Positions 46,766 to 57,824 of a stretch of DNA of 64,000 nt are shown here, piece after piece. Below the pieces are notes generated by a model, which made no database searches, was not told the origin of the DNA, and saw nothing but the letters and a program-made list of their open reading frames with translations. A program made the position numbers and the translations under genes. Origin of the DNA: Ipomoea triloba (taxonomy: Eukaryota > Streptophyta > Magnoliopsida > Solanales > Convolvulaceae); contig NC_044917.1 of assembly GCF_003576645.1 (NCBI RefSeq), forward strand, positions 19,401,033-19,465,032. The letters run 5' to 3'. Each line of letters starts with the position of its first letter. Positions within the stretch are counted from its first letter, which is position 1.

Positions 46766-47814
46766 AATATATATTTAAATATATACGAATAACAATATAT
46801 GGATTTAAAAAAATAATAATTTGTTGTTACCAGATTCAAACCAAAAAACCATCACAAGAAACTTAAAGTTTTAATCCATCAAGCTAAATTAAATCTTGTG
46901 AATCATTTCGAAATAAGTATATATATACATATACATTCGAAAATATATATTTTGTCATAAATAATAATTTCCAAAAATTCCTTTAGGCAACATAAAACAT
47001 AAATATTTTGAAAATAATAATAATATTTTCTTTAAAATACTTACAAAATTTCGGGGTGTTACACTCTACCCACGTTAAGAAAAATGCTTCGCCCTCGAAG
47101 CATAAAGCACATATTCCATCGAAATAAACGGTCACAAGACTAAAAGCATATCACAGCCATCAATCAAACCATAGAAAATCACTTAGTCATCAAAAATTAA
47201 TAATCCACATAATTTCGAACATAATACATATATCATCAATAAATATGCAAATGATATGCAATATCACACTTCCTCACCGCGGATTATAAAATTTTAAATC
47301 CTAAACAATTTTACTTAAAACCTCCTCATAAAGATAAGCTCTAACGCGCTTTCGCTTAGACTTATTCCATACCTGGAAAACATACAAGAAACCATTAGCA
47401 AAAGACTGCTAAGCAACCACTACTCACACCCGCAAAGAAATACATATATATAGTAAGTTTCTAAATAGGTTTACACACCCATATAGAATATATACACCAA
47501 TGAACTGTTCAGCATTTAAAATCGGATACTCAACAACAACACGCTGAATGAATATATAAACCAAGACTTTCCAACAATACGAATATCCAACATAATTGCA
47601 CAAGATCACAAGATATCAACCGAATCAAGAATACAATAGAATACTCATAAGAAACGACCAACAAGAATATATCCAAGAATAATCAACAACCAACGAGATA
47701 TGATGTAACTCAAGAATCAAGTAAGAGACCAAACAGACCTCAACCTAAGGATAAGTACTAAGCCTTACCCTCCAATCAACACACCAATCCTCATACCAAT
47801 CATCAAACCCAAAC

Positions 47815-48025
47815 TCAGTTCGCAGAGGCAAATAATGCCCGAATCATAAAGGCAAATGGTGCCCAAATACATAGAGGCAAATGGTGCCCAAATACACAAA
47901 GGCAAATCATGCCCAAAATACATAGAGGCAAATAGTCCTCAAATACACAAACGGCAAATAGTGCCCATATACACAAATGGCAAATGGTGCCCATATACAC
48001 AAATGGCAAATAGTGCCCCAAAATA
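47815..48025 (-). repeat. LTR minisatellite, inverted (3' LTR)
   Basis: About eight units of GGCAAATGGTGCCCAAATAC, the reverse of the family unit in LTR A, B and C. Some units have an ACACAAA spacer. Copy number differs from the 5' LTR array at 54420-54655. Confidence 0.85.
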
Positions 48026-48840
48026 CACAAGGATACCCAAAGATCCATCATCCACATCCAACCTCAACCTCAGCCCAAGAATAACCACCCAGAGTGTTCA
48101 TCTCAGATTATGAACACAAACCAACTCCCAGATAATATAATCAAGGATTCAACCAAACAAGAGACTCAAAAGATGGATCAAGAGATATGAATAAATACTC
48201 CAAACACATGGTAAAATACCCAACAAAATACTCCAACAGAGTTCAGAACAAAGGGGAAACAACCAAACAAACAAACCACAAAATAGCTCACTGGACAGAA
48301 CTCCCAGCAGAACTAACGGAACTCCCCAGCGGATCACTGCCTTCCGCCACTCACCTCTGCACGAAGGGAGCGTAACCCTCCAGCGGACCCCTCTCCCCCG
48401 CCAGCTCTCTCCGCTGCCTACTTACGGAAGACTCCAGCGGGACACATTATACCGCTGGGGTATTCCGCAAGAGCAAACCAAACCCCAGATCACAGACTTA
48501 GACAGAAAACGCAAAGTTCATTCCAGAATACAAAAATAGGGTCAGATTACTCAGATTACAACTCCCAGAAGCCAAATAAACAAGGAATCCATACCAATAA
48601 ATATCCGTAACATCAATATGCAAAGGATCAAGAACACAAGTTCATAACCCATCAAAAATGACTTCACAGACAACAACAGATAGGCTTATAGCAAAGAAAT
48701 TATCAGGATTCCAACACACAAAATAATATCATAGATTGAGAGTGTGAAAATAGATTTTAGTGGAAATGGTGGTTACCTCTTGAAGCGTATTAATCCAAAG
48801 CAATCACCTTCCTAAACTCAGCTCATAAGCTATGTCCATA

Positions 48841-49162
48841 ACCACGAACCTGAGAAGTAATGTAATCTAATATGGTCACTAACTACTACTAATAACAACC
48901 TTACAGATTAATAATGATCAACATCATAGGCAATAAACTGAATATTGATAGCTAGGATCACCCCCTATAATCTTAAAAGCTTAAAGATGGCAAATACCCT
49001 AACCACGAACCTGAGAAGTAATGTAATCTAATATGGTCACTAACTACTACTAATAACAACCTTACAGATTAATAATGATCAACATCATAGGCCATAAACT
49101 GAATATTGATAGCTAGGATCACCCCCTATAATCTTAAAAGCTTAAAGATGGCAAATACCCTA
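48841..49162. repeat. 161-bp tandem duplication in the 3' LTR
   Basis: ACCACGAACCTGAGAAGTAA starts at 48841 and again at 49002, and the sequence following is nearly identical through GGCAAATACCCTAA. The 5' LTR of the same element has a deletion spanning this place, so it cannot show which state is original. Confidence 0.9.
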
Positions 49163-50218
49163 ATCATTATGCTAACCCGAAATTCGAACTCGCGCCCTCC
49201 TGCCCAACACAAGAGTACCATACCACCACACCACTTCACTCCTTTCTACTATGTCGTGCGACCGCCGAACTAATACCCAACACACGAACCTCCGACCATC
49301 ATAAAGGACATCTGCTGCCGTGATCAGATGAGTCGATCCATGTTGCTGCTGTAGTTCCCGTCGATCAGCTGCTGCCTTCGGTGACGTCGAGCAAGAAAGA
49401 CGCAAGGGAGGAAGGCGACGCCTCGCCAACCGCCAACACAACCATGCACCATGCACGGAGAGGAAAGCCATAGCCGCCGCTGCTCCTTGCTCTGGCGTAC
49501 GTCGCTGGAAGAACAGGGGAAGAAGCGAGCCCGTCGTTGCTGCACGCCGCAACCACTGCTGCACACAGCTTGGTTCGTTGTGGCTTGTCACCGCCGGTGA
49601 GAACATGGGATGAGAGAAAGGAGTACGCCGAGGTAGTCGTTACTACCTGCTCTGTCGATTGGCGCCGGAAATAGGGGAAGCACCCGCCTTGCCGGTTTCG
49701 TCGTTGGAGGGGAGGTGGTCACCACCGCCGTCGTCGCACACCCTCGTTGAAGGTTGCCGCATGCTGCTGCCGGAGTCTTTATGTCGACGTCTTCACTTTG
49801 CTGCTCCGTTCCGCCACCATTGATGGTCGAAGAGGGTAAGGTGTGAAAGGAAACCGAGAGATGGACGAGAAAGGGAGATCGGAGGGACGCCAGAATTCTT
49901 CATCGTTGTTTGTTGCTCCTAGCTTAGGGAGAGAGACGAGAGACCAGAGAGTAATTCGTGAGGTAGAGAGGGTGAGGGAAGAATAGGGAATTGTCTTGGC
50001 TGCTAATCACTTTTGGTTACCCTATCTAGAAATTTCTATTTATATTTAGGGTAAGCATCCATTTTGGGCTAAGGCATTTATGGAAAGATTATACAATTGG
50101 ACTATGCTAGGTGGGTCAAGAGTAGATATAATACAATCATAATTGAGCCTAAAATCATTTATTGGGTCCATAGCCTTATAATAAAAATTATATACTATGA
50201 AATATATATCTATATAGG

Positions 50219-50784
50219 TGGCAAATTATGCTGTGGACCCAGGTCCACCTTGCAAGGTGGACTTGGGTCCAAAACTACGTCGTTTTTGTCTCTTTTTTTT
50301 TATTTTTTTTAAATTAGTAAACATATTGCTGAATATAGAGTTGTCCAAAAATGTGTGAATGTAGAGGTTTCAAAGTGTGAATGTAAAGTATAGAAATCGT
50401 GAATGTAGATTTATGATTGTGTGATGTAGAGTTGTCCAGAAATGTGTGAATGTGGAGGTTTTAAATTGTGAATATGGAGTATAGAAATCGTGAATGTAGA
50501 GTTATGCATGTGTGAATCTGTAATAGAGTATAGAAGTTCTAGCAACTTGTAGTTCTGTAATGTGTGAATGTGGAGTTCTCAAGTTGTGAATATGAAGTAT
50601 AGGACCTGTGAATATAGAGTTTTGAATGTGTGAATGCATAACAGTGGTAATATAGTTAGTAAACATATAATCCTGTAATGTGTGAATGTGGAGTTTACAA
50701 AGTGTGAATGTAGAGTATAGTGTATGTGAATGTAGACCCAGGTCCACCTTGCAAGGTGGACCTGGGTCCACGGCATAACAACCC
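50219..50784. mobile_element. MULE-MITE with palindromic termini
   Basis: CTATATAGG flanks the element (50210-50218 and 50785-50793), a 9-bp target duplication. Just inside each end lies a palindrome on GGTCCACCTTGCAAGGTGG: 50235-50270 has one mismatch and 50735-50768 is perfect over 34 bp. The interior is a degenerate tandem of TGTGAATGTAGAG/TGTGAATGTGGAG. No coding is present. It is inserted in the LARD-like 3' LTR. Confidence 0.85.
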
Positions 50785-50965
50785 CTATATAGGTATATTG
50801 GGCCAATAACATTTGGTAGTAACATAATAATAATAGGTAATCCAAAAATACATTATTCCAAGCCCAGTAAGAAATAATTATACTTATAATTATTTTAATA
50901 AGAAAATAACCCCTCATTTTAAATATTTATATTTAAAATAGTGGTAGGAAAATACGGGTGTTACA

Positions 50966-53608
50966 CTCTACCCCCCTTAAAAGGAGCTTCATCCCCGAAG
51001 CTAAAAAATCGTTTTGGGGACAGAGAGTTAAAAACTAGTACGGTAGTACATATAGAGAAAATATTTATATAGTATATACTTAGTTTTGAAAATTTTGACC
51101 CAACAAGGAAGGAGAGTGAAAGGTTTAAGGTTCAAGATTCAAGGACAACGTCGGTAGGGAATATAATGAAGAGTTATCAAGGTTACAACTTAAGAAATAA
51201 GGTTGTCACCTTGCACAAAGTTATTTCAAGAAGCAAACGAGAACAACGTTCGAGAGGATGAGGATGACTGCTCAATGTCAAGTTCTTTAAAGAGAAGAGG
51301 AGAACTCGACTTCGAAAGAAAATAAGCAAAAGGTTCAAGGAGGCCAAAAGGATTTCTTAAATCAAGGGGATATCAAGTTCTTTCAACAAAACAGAAGGAA
51401 CGAAAAGAACTTGGCTTCGAGAACAGATAAGGGCGAGATTGAAAACACAGGAAGAGTTTTCCAATGATAGGGTATTTAGCTCTTTCCGGGAAAAGAAAGA
51501 AGTTAGGTTCCAAGAAGAGTTAAGAACGGGGTCTAGAAAGATAGAAATGATTTTTCAATGATAGGGTATTCAATTTTCCAAAGAAAGAAATAGATTCAAT
51601 TCCTAAAAGAAATAAGAATGAGATTCAGAATAGTTAGAAGAGGTATCTCGATGAAAGAGTATGCAAGTTTCCAAAGAAAGAAAGGGAATTCAGTTTCAAG
51701 GGAAGATATCAATAAGGTCTAGAATCGATAGGAGGGAGTTTTGAACGGGAGGGTAGTTGGAATTCTAAAGAACCGAGAAGAATTTGGTTTCCAAAAAGAT
51801 ATAGGAATGATGTTTAGAACGGATAGAAGGGATTTCTCAACGAAAGGGGTAATTGGGATTACAAGGATCAAAGAAGGATTCGGTTTTAAAAAGGATAGGA
51901 AGTCTCTCAACTCTAAACGATTTCCATGGCTGGACGATTTGATCACGGCACTTTGACCGGTTGACGGATCTTGACCTTGCTTCCTACGCAACGTGGGTCT
52001 ACAGTTCGTATAAGCTCTACTTTATAAGCTACGGCTCGCACATCCTTATCACTCCAGGAGAGGTCGAAGGCGATGAATCACTGATGACCAATGGGTGCAG
52101 AACGAGAGATTTCCGGGGAAACTTTATGAAAAGGTAGGACCAATTAGGAAGGTATCGCTTGATCTTGAAGGGAGATTCGACTATGATTAACGGTGATCTC
52201 AGAAGTCGAGTTTAATTCTTGTACTCCGAAACATCGAGGTCCTAAAGCCAACGTAACGCGAGCACCTTCATTAGCATTAAGAATTATTGCTCTTTTGATC
52301 ATACAAGATCTTTCGAGGAGTCCTTTGATTACTTGAGTGGTAGGCACTATCGTAGAACGGTTCATTCGAGTCTTGGTATTAATATTGGGATGTTTGCAGA
52401 TTAACATCGTGAGTATATATCGACTCATCCTTCCAATCTTCATTAGTTCTTCTTGTTGGTCATCCGGGGTATGGATTGCAGCTCTTAACTTTAATCTTTG
52501 CGTTTAGCGCGATCAAAGGTACCTTCCAAATGCAGGGTATGTAAGCTAAACTTCTCTTAGGATCAACCTCTTGGATTGAGCTAGCTTTTAGGTTCACTTC
52601 GGTTGGTCTTGATCTTTTGACGATTCGGTCTTCTACTAGCTTGCTTAGCTACTCCTTATTGCTTTCTTGCCACTGAGGTCCCTTCCTTAAGCTCTTGCAC
52701 AAGGAGTTACTCCCAAGATGCACCGAATAGATTACACGAGGTCCTTACTTCGCACTTCACTTCTTAGTTTCTTCGCACTTCATGAGATCGGACAACTTGA
52801 TAACGGTGTTTCTTCTTATCTCCGGGAGTCATGAGGATCCGAGGTTCTCATTTTTACTTGTCGTAGTCTTCTTTGTCTTCAAGGTTGCAACTTCTAACTC
52901 GTTCCTTCGTGGCCGCTTCGGAGATAGGTAGGATTGTCTTAAGGCTTGAGCATCCCAACTTCAAATTCTAATTCTTCATGCAACGTTAACTTCGAGTTTA
53001 GCTCGCACGGGATTCTTCATCATTGATTTGGAAGCTCCTACCTGACGTGCTTTAACTCTCTAGAGGCGCGTCACGTCTGCTCTTGCCATTCCCTCACAAT
53101 CGAGGATCTTCGAGTCTTCAGTCTTCGGATTCCGATCGCTTCCTTCGTCTCCTTATCGAATTTCAGCTGCACGAACTTGTTCTTCAAGTCTTGAGGTGAA
53201 CGAAGATCTTGCAGATGATGCTACATACGCGAAGACGCCAATCCCGGGGAGCATAGATGAATCTTCTTCAACGAGCCGCCCGATCTTCTGATTGCTTAGA
53301 CGCATACGGTGTTATCCATTGTTTCGTGTCAAGTAACTACTTACTCCTAATCTAAGGCAGGCTCCTAGGCAATTCTAAAACGAAGCAACTTATCTAAAAG
53401 CGATTAAAACTTACCTGGAAGACGCGCTCACAAGCTGCAAAACATCAAGGTTAACAAAGCACAAACAATATAAATAAACAAGGCGTGTCCTCACCGCGAT
53501 TCCTAGAATTCACACATCTTAGGATTCTCAAAACATCTTAATTCCTATTGATCAAGTCCTAGAGTCTCAGATTTCAAACCCTAGGATCTCTACTTAGACC
53601 TCAACACA
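50966..53608 (-). other. LARD-like interior, no recognisable genes
   Basis: From 51060 to 51950 there are degenerate tandem units of roughly 100 bp, purine-rich on the plus strand (AAGAATTTGG, GATAGAAGGG, TTTCTCAACGAAAG). A 90-codon and a 99-codon open frame (51719-51991 and 52144-52443, minus) match no gag-pol block. 52450-53600 shows no long frame. The minus-strand end is a polypurine tract beside the 3' LTR. Confidence 0.65.
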
Positions 53609-53622
53609 GGCTCTAATACCAA
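53609..53622 (-). promoter_or_regulatory. Primer-binding site, tRNA-iMet type
   Basis: TTGGTATTAGAGCC immediately follows the LTR end on the minus strand. It matches the plant standard TGGTATCAGAGCC with one change. This fixes the 5' LTR/interior boundary. Confidence 0.85.
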
Positions 53623-53623
53623 C

Positions 53624-56044
53624 TGTGACACCCCAACTTTTCACAAACCGAGATAACTAAACTTTAACACAAAAGCTGCCTATCTCAACTACCAAACATA
53701 ACATAGTAGAAGCGATTTATAACCTAAGGGGTATCATGCCACATCTAGGTAAGAAGAATACGGCCTAGATGCACATGCTAACCAAAAATTGAACCAAACT
53801 GCATAGATATAAATCCTCAAAACATATCCAAAACATCCAAAATCTAAACAAGAGTATATAATCTCATCATTGGCACACAGGCCCAAACATAAAGTCTAAA
53901 ACAACATCAACTAGTCTAAGCCTCCTCATAAAGATAAGCTCTAACGCGCTCTCGCTTAGACTTATTCCATACCTGGAAAACATACAAGAAACCATTAGCA
54001 AAAGACTGCTAAGCAACCACCACTCACACCCGCAAGGAAATACATATATATAGTAAGTTTGTAAATAGATTTACACACCCATAAAGAATATATACACCAA
54101 CAAACTGTTCAGCATTTAAAATCGGATACTCAACAACAACACGCTGAATGAATATATAAACCAATACTTTCCAACAATACAATATCCAACATAATTGCAC
54201 AAGATCACAAGATATCAACCGAATCAAGAATACAATAGAATTCTCATAAGAAACGACCAACAAGAATATATCCAAGAATAATCAACAACCAACGAGATAT
54301 GATGTAACTCAAGAATCAAGTGAGAGACCAAACAGACCTCAACCTAAGGATAAGTACTAACCCTTACCCTCCAATCAACACACCAATCCTCATACCAATC
54401 ATCAAACCCAAACTTAGTTCGTAGAGACAAATAATGCCCGAATCATAAAGGCAAATATTGCCCAAATACATAGAGGCAAATGGTGCCCAAATACACAAAG
54501 GCAAATCGTGCCCAAAATAAATAGAGGCAAATAGTCCTCAAATACACAAATGGCAAAAAGTGCCCATATACACAAATGGCAAATGGTGCCCATATACACA
54601 AATGTCAAATAGTGCTCATATACACAAATGGCAAATAGAGCCCCAAAATACACAAGGATACTCAAAGATCCATCATCCACATCCAACCTCAACCTTATCC
54701 CAAGAACAACCACCCAGAGTGTTCATCTCAAATTATAAACACAAACCAACTCCCAGATAATATAATCAAGGATTCAACCAAACAAAAGACTCAAAAGATG
54801 GATCAAGAGATATGAATAAATACTCCAAATACATGGTAAAATACCCAACAAAATACTCCAACAGAGTTCAGAACAAAGGGGAAACAACCAAACGAACAGA
54901 CCATAGAATAGCTCACTGGACAAAACTCCCAGCAGAACTAACGGAACTCCCCAGCGGATCACTGGACTACTCAGATTACAACTCCCAGAAGCCAAATAAA
55001 CAAGGAATCCATACCAATAAATATCCATAACATCAATATGCAAAGGATCAAGAACACAAGTTCATAATCCATCAAAAATGACTTCACAGACAACAAAATA
55101 GATTTTAGTGGACATGGTGGTTACCTCTTGAAGCGTATTAATCCAAAGCAATCACCTTCCTAAACTCAGCTCATAGCCCGACACATGAGTACCATACCAC
55201 CACACCACTTCACTCCTTTCTGTTATGTCGTGCGACCGCTGAACTAATACCCATGACACGAACCTCCGGCCATCATAAAGGAGATCTGCTGCCGTGATCA
55301 GATGAGTCGATCCATGTTGCTGCTGCAGTTCCCGTCGATCAGTTGCTGCCTTCGGTGACGTCGAGCAAGAAAGACGCAAGGGAGGAAGGCGACGCCTTGC
55401 CAACCGCCAACACAACCATGCACCATGCACGGAGAGGAAAGCCATAGCCGCCGCTGCTCCTTGCTCTAGCGTACGTCGCTGGAAGAACAGGGGAAGAAGC
55501 GAGCCCGTCGCTGCTGCACGCCGCAACCACTACTGCACACAGCTTGGTCCGTTGTGGCTTGTCACCGCCGGTGAGAACAAGGGATGAGGGAAAGCAGTAC
55601 GCCGAGGTTGTCGTTACTACCCGCTCTGTCGATCGGCGCCGGAAACAGGGGAAGCACCCGCCTTGCCGGTTTCGTCGTTGGAGGGGAGGTGGTCACCACC
55701 GCCGTCATCGCACACCCTCGTTGAAGGTTGTCGCATGCTGCTGCCGGAGTCTTTATGTCGACGTCTTCACTTTGCTACTCCGTTCCGCCACCATTGATGG
55801 TCGAAGAGGGTAAGGTGTGAAAGGAAACCGAGAGATGAATGAGAAAGGGAGATCGGAGGGACGCCGAAATTCTTCATCGTTATTTGTTGCTCCTAGCTTA
55901 GGGAGAGAGACCAGAGACCATAGAGTAATTCGTGAGGCAGAGAGGGTGAGGGAAGAATATGGAATTGTCTTGGCTGCTGATCACTTTTGGTTACCCTATT
56001 TAGAAATTTCTATTTATATTTAGGGTAAGCTTCCATTTTGGGCT
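53624..56044 (-). repeat. LARD-like 5' LTR (truncated at its 5' side)
   Basis: Ends (minus) AAAGTTGGGGTGTCACA at 53624. Contains the conserved tail, the acceptor at 53973, the inverted minisatellite 54420-54655, the donor at 55124 and the GC-rich block 55150-55950. Compared with the 3' LTR it lacks about 220 bp near 54960 and the segment with the 161-bp duplication. The missing 5' part should lie beyond the copia element, outside the window. Confidence 0.8.
54420..54655 (-). repeat. LTR minisatellite, inverted (5' LTR)
   Basis: About nine units of GGCAAAT.GTGCCCA.ATAC. Same family as the arrays at 30775, 34030, 35720 and 47815. Confidence 0.85.
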
Positions 56045-57711
56045 TGTTAGGAACATAATGTATTAGGTTTTGATGATACCAAAAATGTAATTTAGAATCC
56101 CCTAAAGTCTCGAAATATAGGAATCAATGTAAGTTCGACAAGTAAACTAAGAGCGAAAATACAACCGGGTAACTTGAGCTCAACTCGGAAAATATTTAAG
56201 CTTAAGGTAAACTTGTGTGAACATCTTAGAAAGTCTCGTGTTGTAATCCTATAGATAGATCAGAAGAAGGCACGGGACAACACTGGAGGAATAAGGGTCT
56301 GCGAGACATCAACTAAGTCTCGAGACATAAGCATAGTTCGAGAGGTAGGACCTCTCGATACAACAACCCAGTTCGAGACATAAGCAGAGTTCGAGAGATA
56401 GATCTCTCGATACATGGGGATCAAGACATCAAACAATCGAGACATCAATCTTGGTCTCGATAAACTGACATTTCTCCAAAAGGCTGAATGACGGTCAGGA
56501 AGCATGAATAAAGTTTGGAGAAGAAGAATATCATGGAGATAAAATATTAAGGAGGTGCCAGAAGTGGATGCCACATCAGAATTCCACAACAAACGGAAAG
56601 AAGGTGCACTAATCCAAAGTCGGTCTTATTCCCTAGAACGAGGATCAATGGGAATTTAAAAAGAGTAACTTTTACCAAAAGTAGCAAGTGGAGCATGGAC
56701 TCAAGAAAGTGGATTATGGAATATCCACTACCAAACAAAAGGTTCAAGTTACAAGACCACCACTCCATGAAAAATGCTGAAAAGATGCAAGTCCCATACA
56801 CAGCATGGGAGACAAATTTCAAACGGAATAATTTTCCCTCCAACGGAATTATTCCTTTACTCTCATATAAAAAGGACGTGAAGACACAGATCAAAAACAA
56901 AAAGGAGGGAACTTTCGTAAGAGATCGGTTCGATTCGAAAATCTTAAGAGGTGTCTATTTCAAACGTTCAAGTGCCTGAGCTCAATCCGGAATATCATCC
57001 TGATATTCAAAATAGCGAGAGAACACATCTTAGTGTTTGAGAGAGTTACAAAGCTTAAACTGCTATACATCTAGAAGGTGACCGAAGCTGCTCTACATCG
57101 AAGTTGACTCAACGATAGCTTTTGGTCAGATTGGAGCTTGTTACACTCAACTGTGACAACCAAAGGTCCTTGCTTTGGATTAAGCAAGAAGAGGCGGAGT
57201 AACCTGGTAGCTGTCTAGTGAAGATCCTGAGGCTTGAGGCGGGCTTGGTGATCAAAGCTCAAGTGCTCGATAGGTGGAGTAACAAGAAGCGGGGCGAAAA
57301 ACCTGAGGCTTGAGGCGGGCTTCGTGATCAAAGCTCAAGCGCTCGATATTGTACTAAAAAGGGAAGTTTTAGTGCAATCCTTCCAGGGAGTTTCTGGAAG
57401 AAGAGTGGATGTAGGCGGGTTGGCCGAACCACTTAAAAATCTCTCTCGCATTTACTTTTTGTCTTTATCTCTCGATCTAACTCTCGAACTGCACTGCATA
57501 TAACCGCACCTCTCGAACTAACTCAAACTCGTGCTAACTAAAAGGGGATAACTTTCCGCTGCGCATAAAACTTTGTCTTCATCTTGTGAGGTATCGGACC
57601 TAAACATCCTAAGTCCAATACACACGAGAAGTCGAAAAAGATTTGCAAAATCTTATACAAGTCTATTCACCCCCCCCCTCTAGACTTGTACCCATCCCCT
57701 TGGGACCAACA
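56045..57711 (+). repeat. Sirevirus-type 5' LTR (1,667 bp)
   Basis: Starts TGTTAGGAACATAATG and ends CCTTGGGACCAACA. GAGACA occurs at 56303, 56322, 56375 and 56439, mixed with TTCGAGAG and CTCTCGATAC motifs. CATATAAAAAGG at about 56864 is the likely TATA box. A C-rich run lies near 57671, as often seen near the end of such LTRs. Confidence 0.85.
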
Positions 57712-57713
57712 AT

Positions 57714-57725
57714 TGGTATCAGAGC
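57714..57725 (+). promoter_or_regulatory. Primer-binding site, tRNA-iMet type
   Basis: TGGTATCAGAGC, two bases after the LTR end: the standard plant copia primer site. It contrasts with the copia element at 10831, which lacks it. Confidence 0.93.
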
Positions 57726-57824
57726 AAGTTCTCTGATCGATATAAACCTTCGTTTATATTGCCTAGAGATCATTCTTTGAAAAATCTTTTGAAAATATTT
57801 TCAAAGCACGAAATAATTTTTAAA

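Larger units (their letters stand above)
43167..47321 (-). mobile_element. Truncated gypsy element: 3' LTR plus interior stub
   Basis: The LTR on the minus strand starts TGTAACACCCCGAAATTTTG at 47063 and ends GTGGGGTGTTACA at 43167 (3,897 bp). Upstream, 47321-47064 is a 258-bp interior stub ending GCATTTTTCTTAACGTGGGT, the usual pol end and polypurine region of plant gypsy elements. It interrupts the LARD-like 3' LTR where the other LTR reads CTAGTCTAAGCCTCCTC. No target duplication remains, so the 5' part was lost with a small deletion. Confidence 0.75.
42876..50965 (-). repeat. LARD-like 3' LTR with insertions
   Basis: Starts (minus) TGTAACACCCGTATTTTCC at 50965 and ends GGGGTGTCACA at 42876. 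Without the insertions (43167-47321 and 50219-50784) it is about 3.3-3.4 kb, like solo LTR A. It contains the GC-rich block 49170-49990, the donor at 48776, the inverted minisatellite 47815-48025 and the acceptor at 47373. Confidence 0.8.
42876..56044 (-). mobile_element. LARD-like gypsy element with nested insertions
   Basis: Minus-strand order: 5' LTR (56044-53624, its own 5' part cut off by the copia at 56045), tRNA-iMet primer site at 53622-53609, 2,658-bp interior (53623-50966), polypurine tract (AAGGGGGGTAGAG), and 3' LTR (50965-42876). The 3' LTR is split by a truncated gypsy LTR (43167-47321) and a MULE-MITE. No gag, protease, RT or integrase block is recognisable in the interior. Very long LTRs around a non-coding interior are the definition of a LARD. 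The first 170 bp of the two LTR ends differ at about 11 sites, so the insertion is old. Confidence 0.8.

Noticed and set aside
47815..48025. CRISPR-like regular repeat
   Set aside because: Units are contiguous, with no unique spacers; the genome is a plant and the array is part of an LTR family.
49172..49606. 144-codon frame in the LTR GC-rich block, similar to 55152-55526
   Set aside because: The two are LTR copies of one insertion, so similarity is expected without selection. No domain; the corresponding block of LTR A does not keep the frame.
52144..52443. 99-codon frame in the LARD-like interior
   Set aside because: Looked for gag, protease, RT and integrase motifs and found none; length is within chance.
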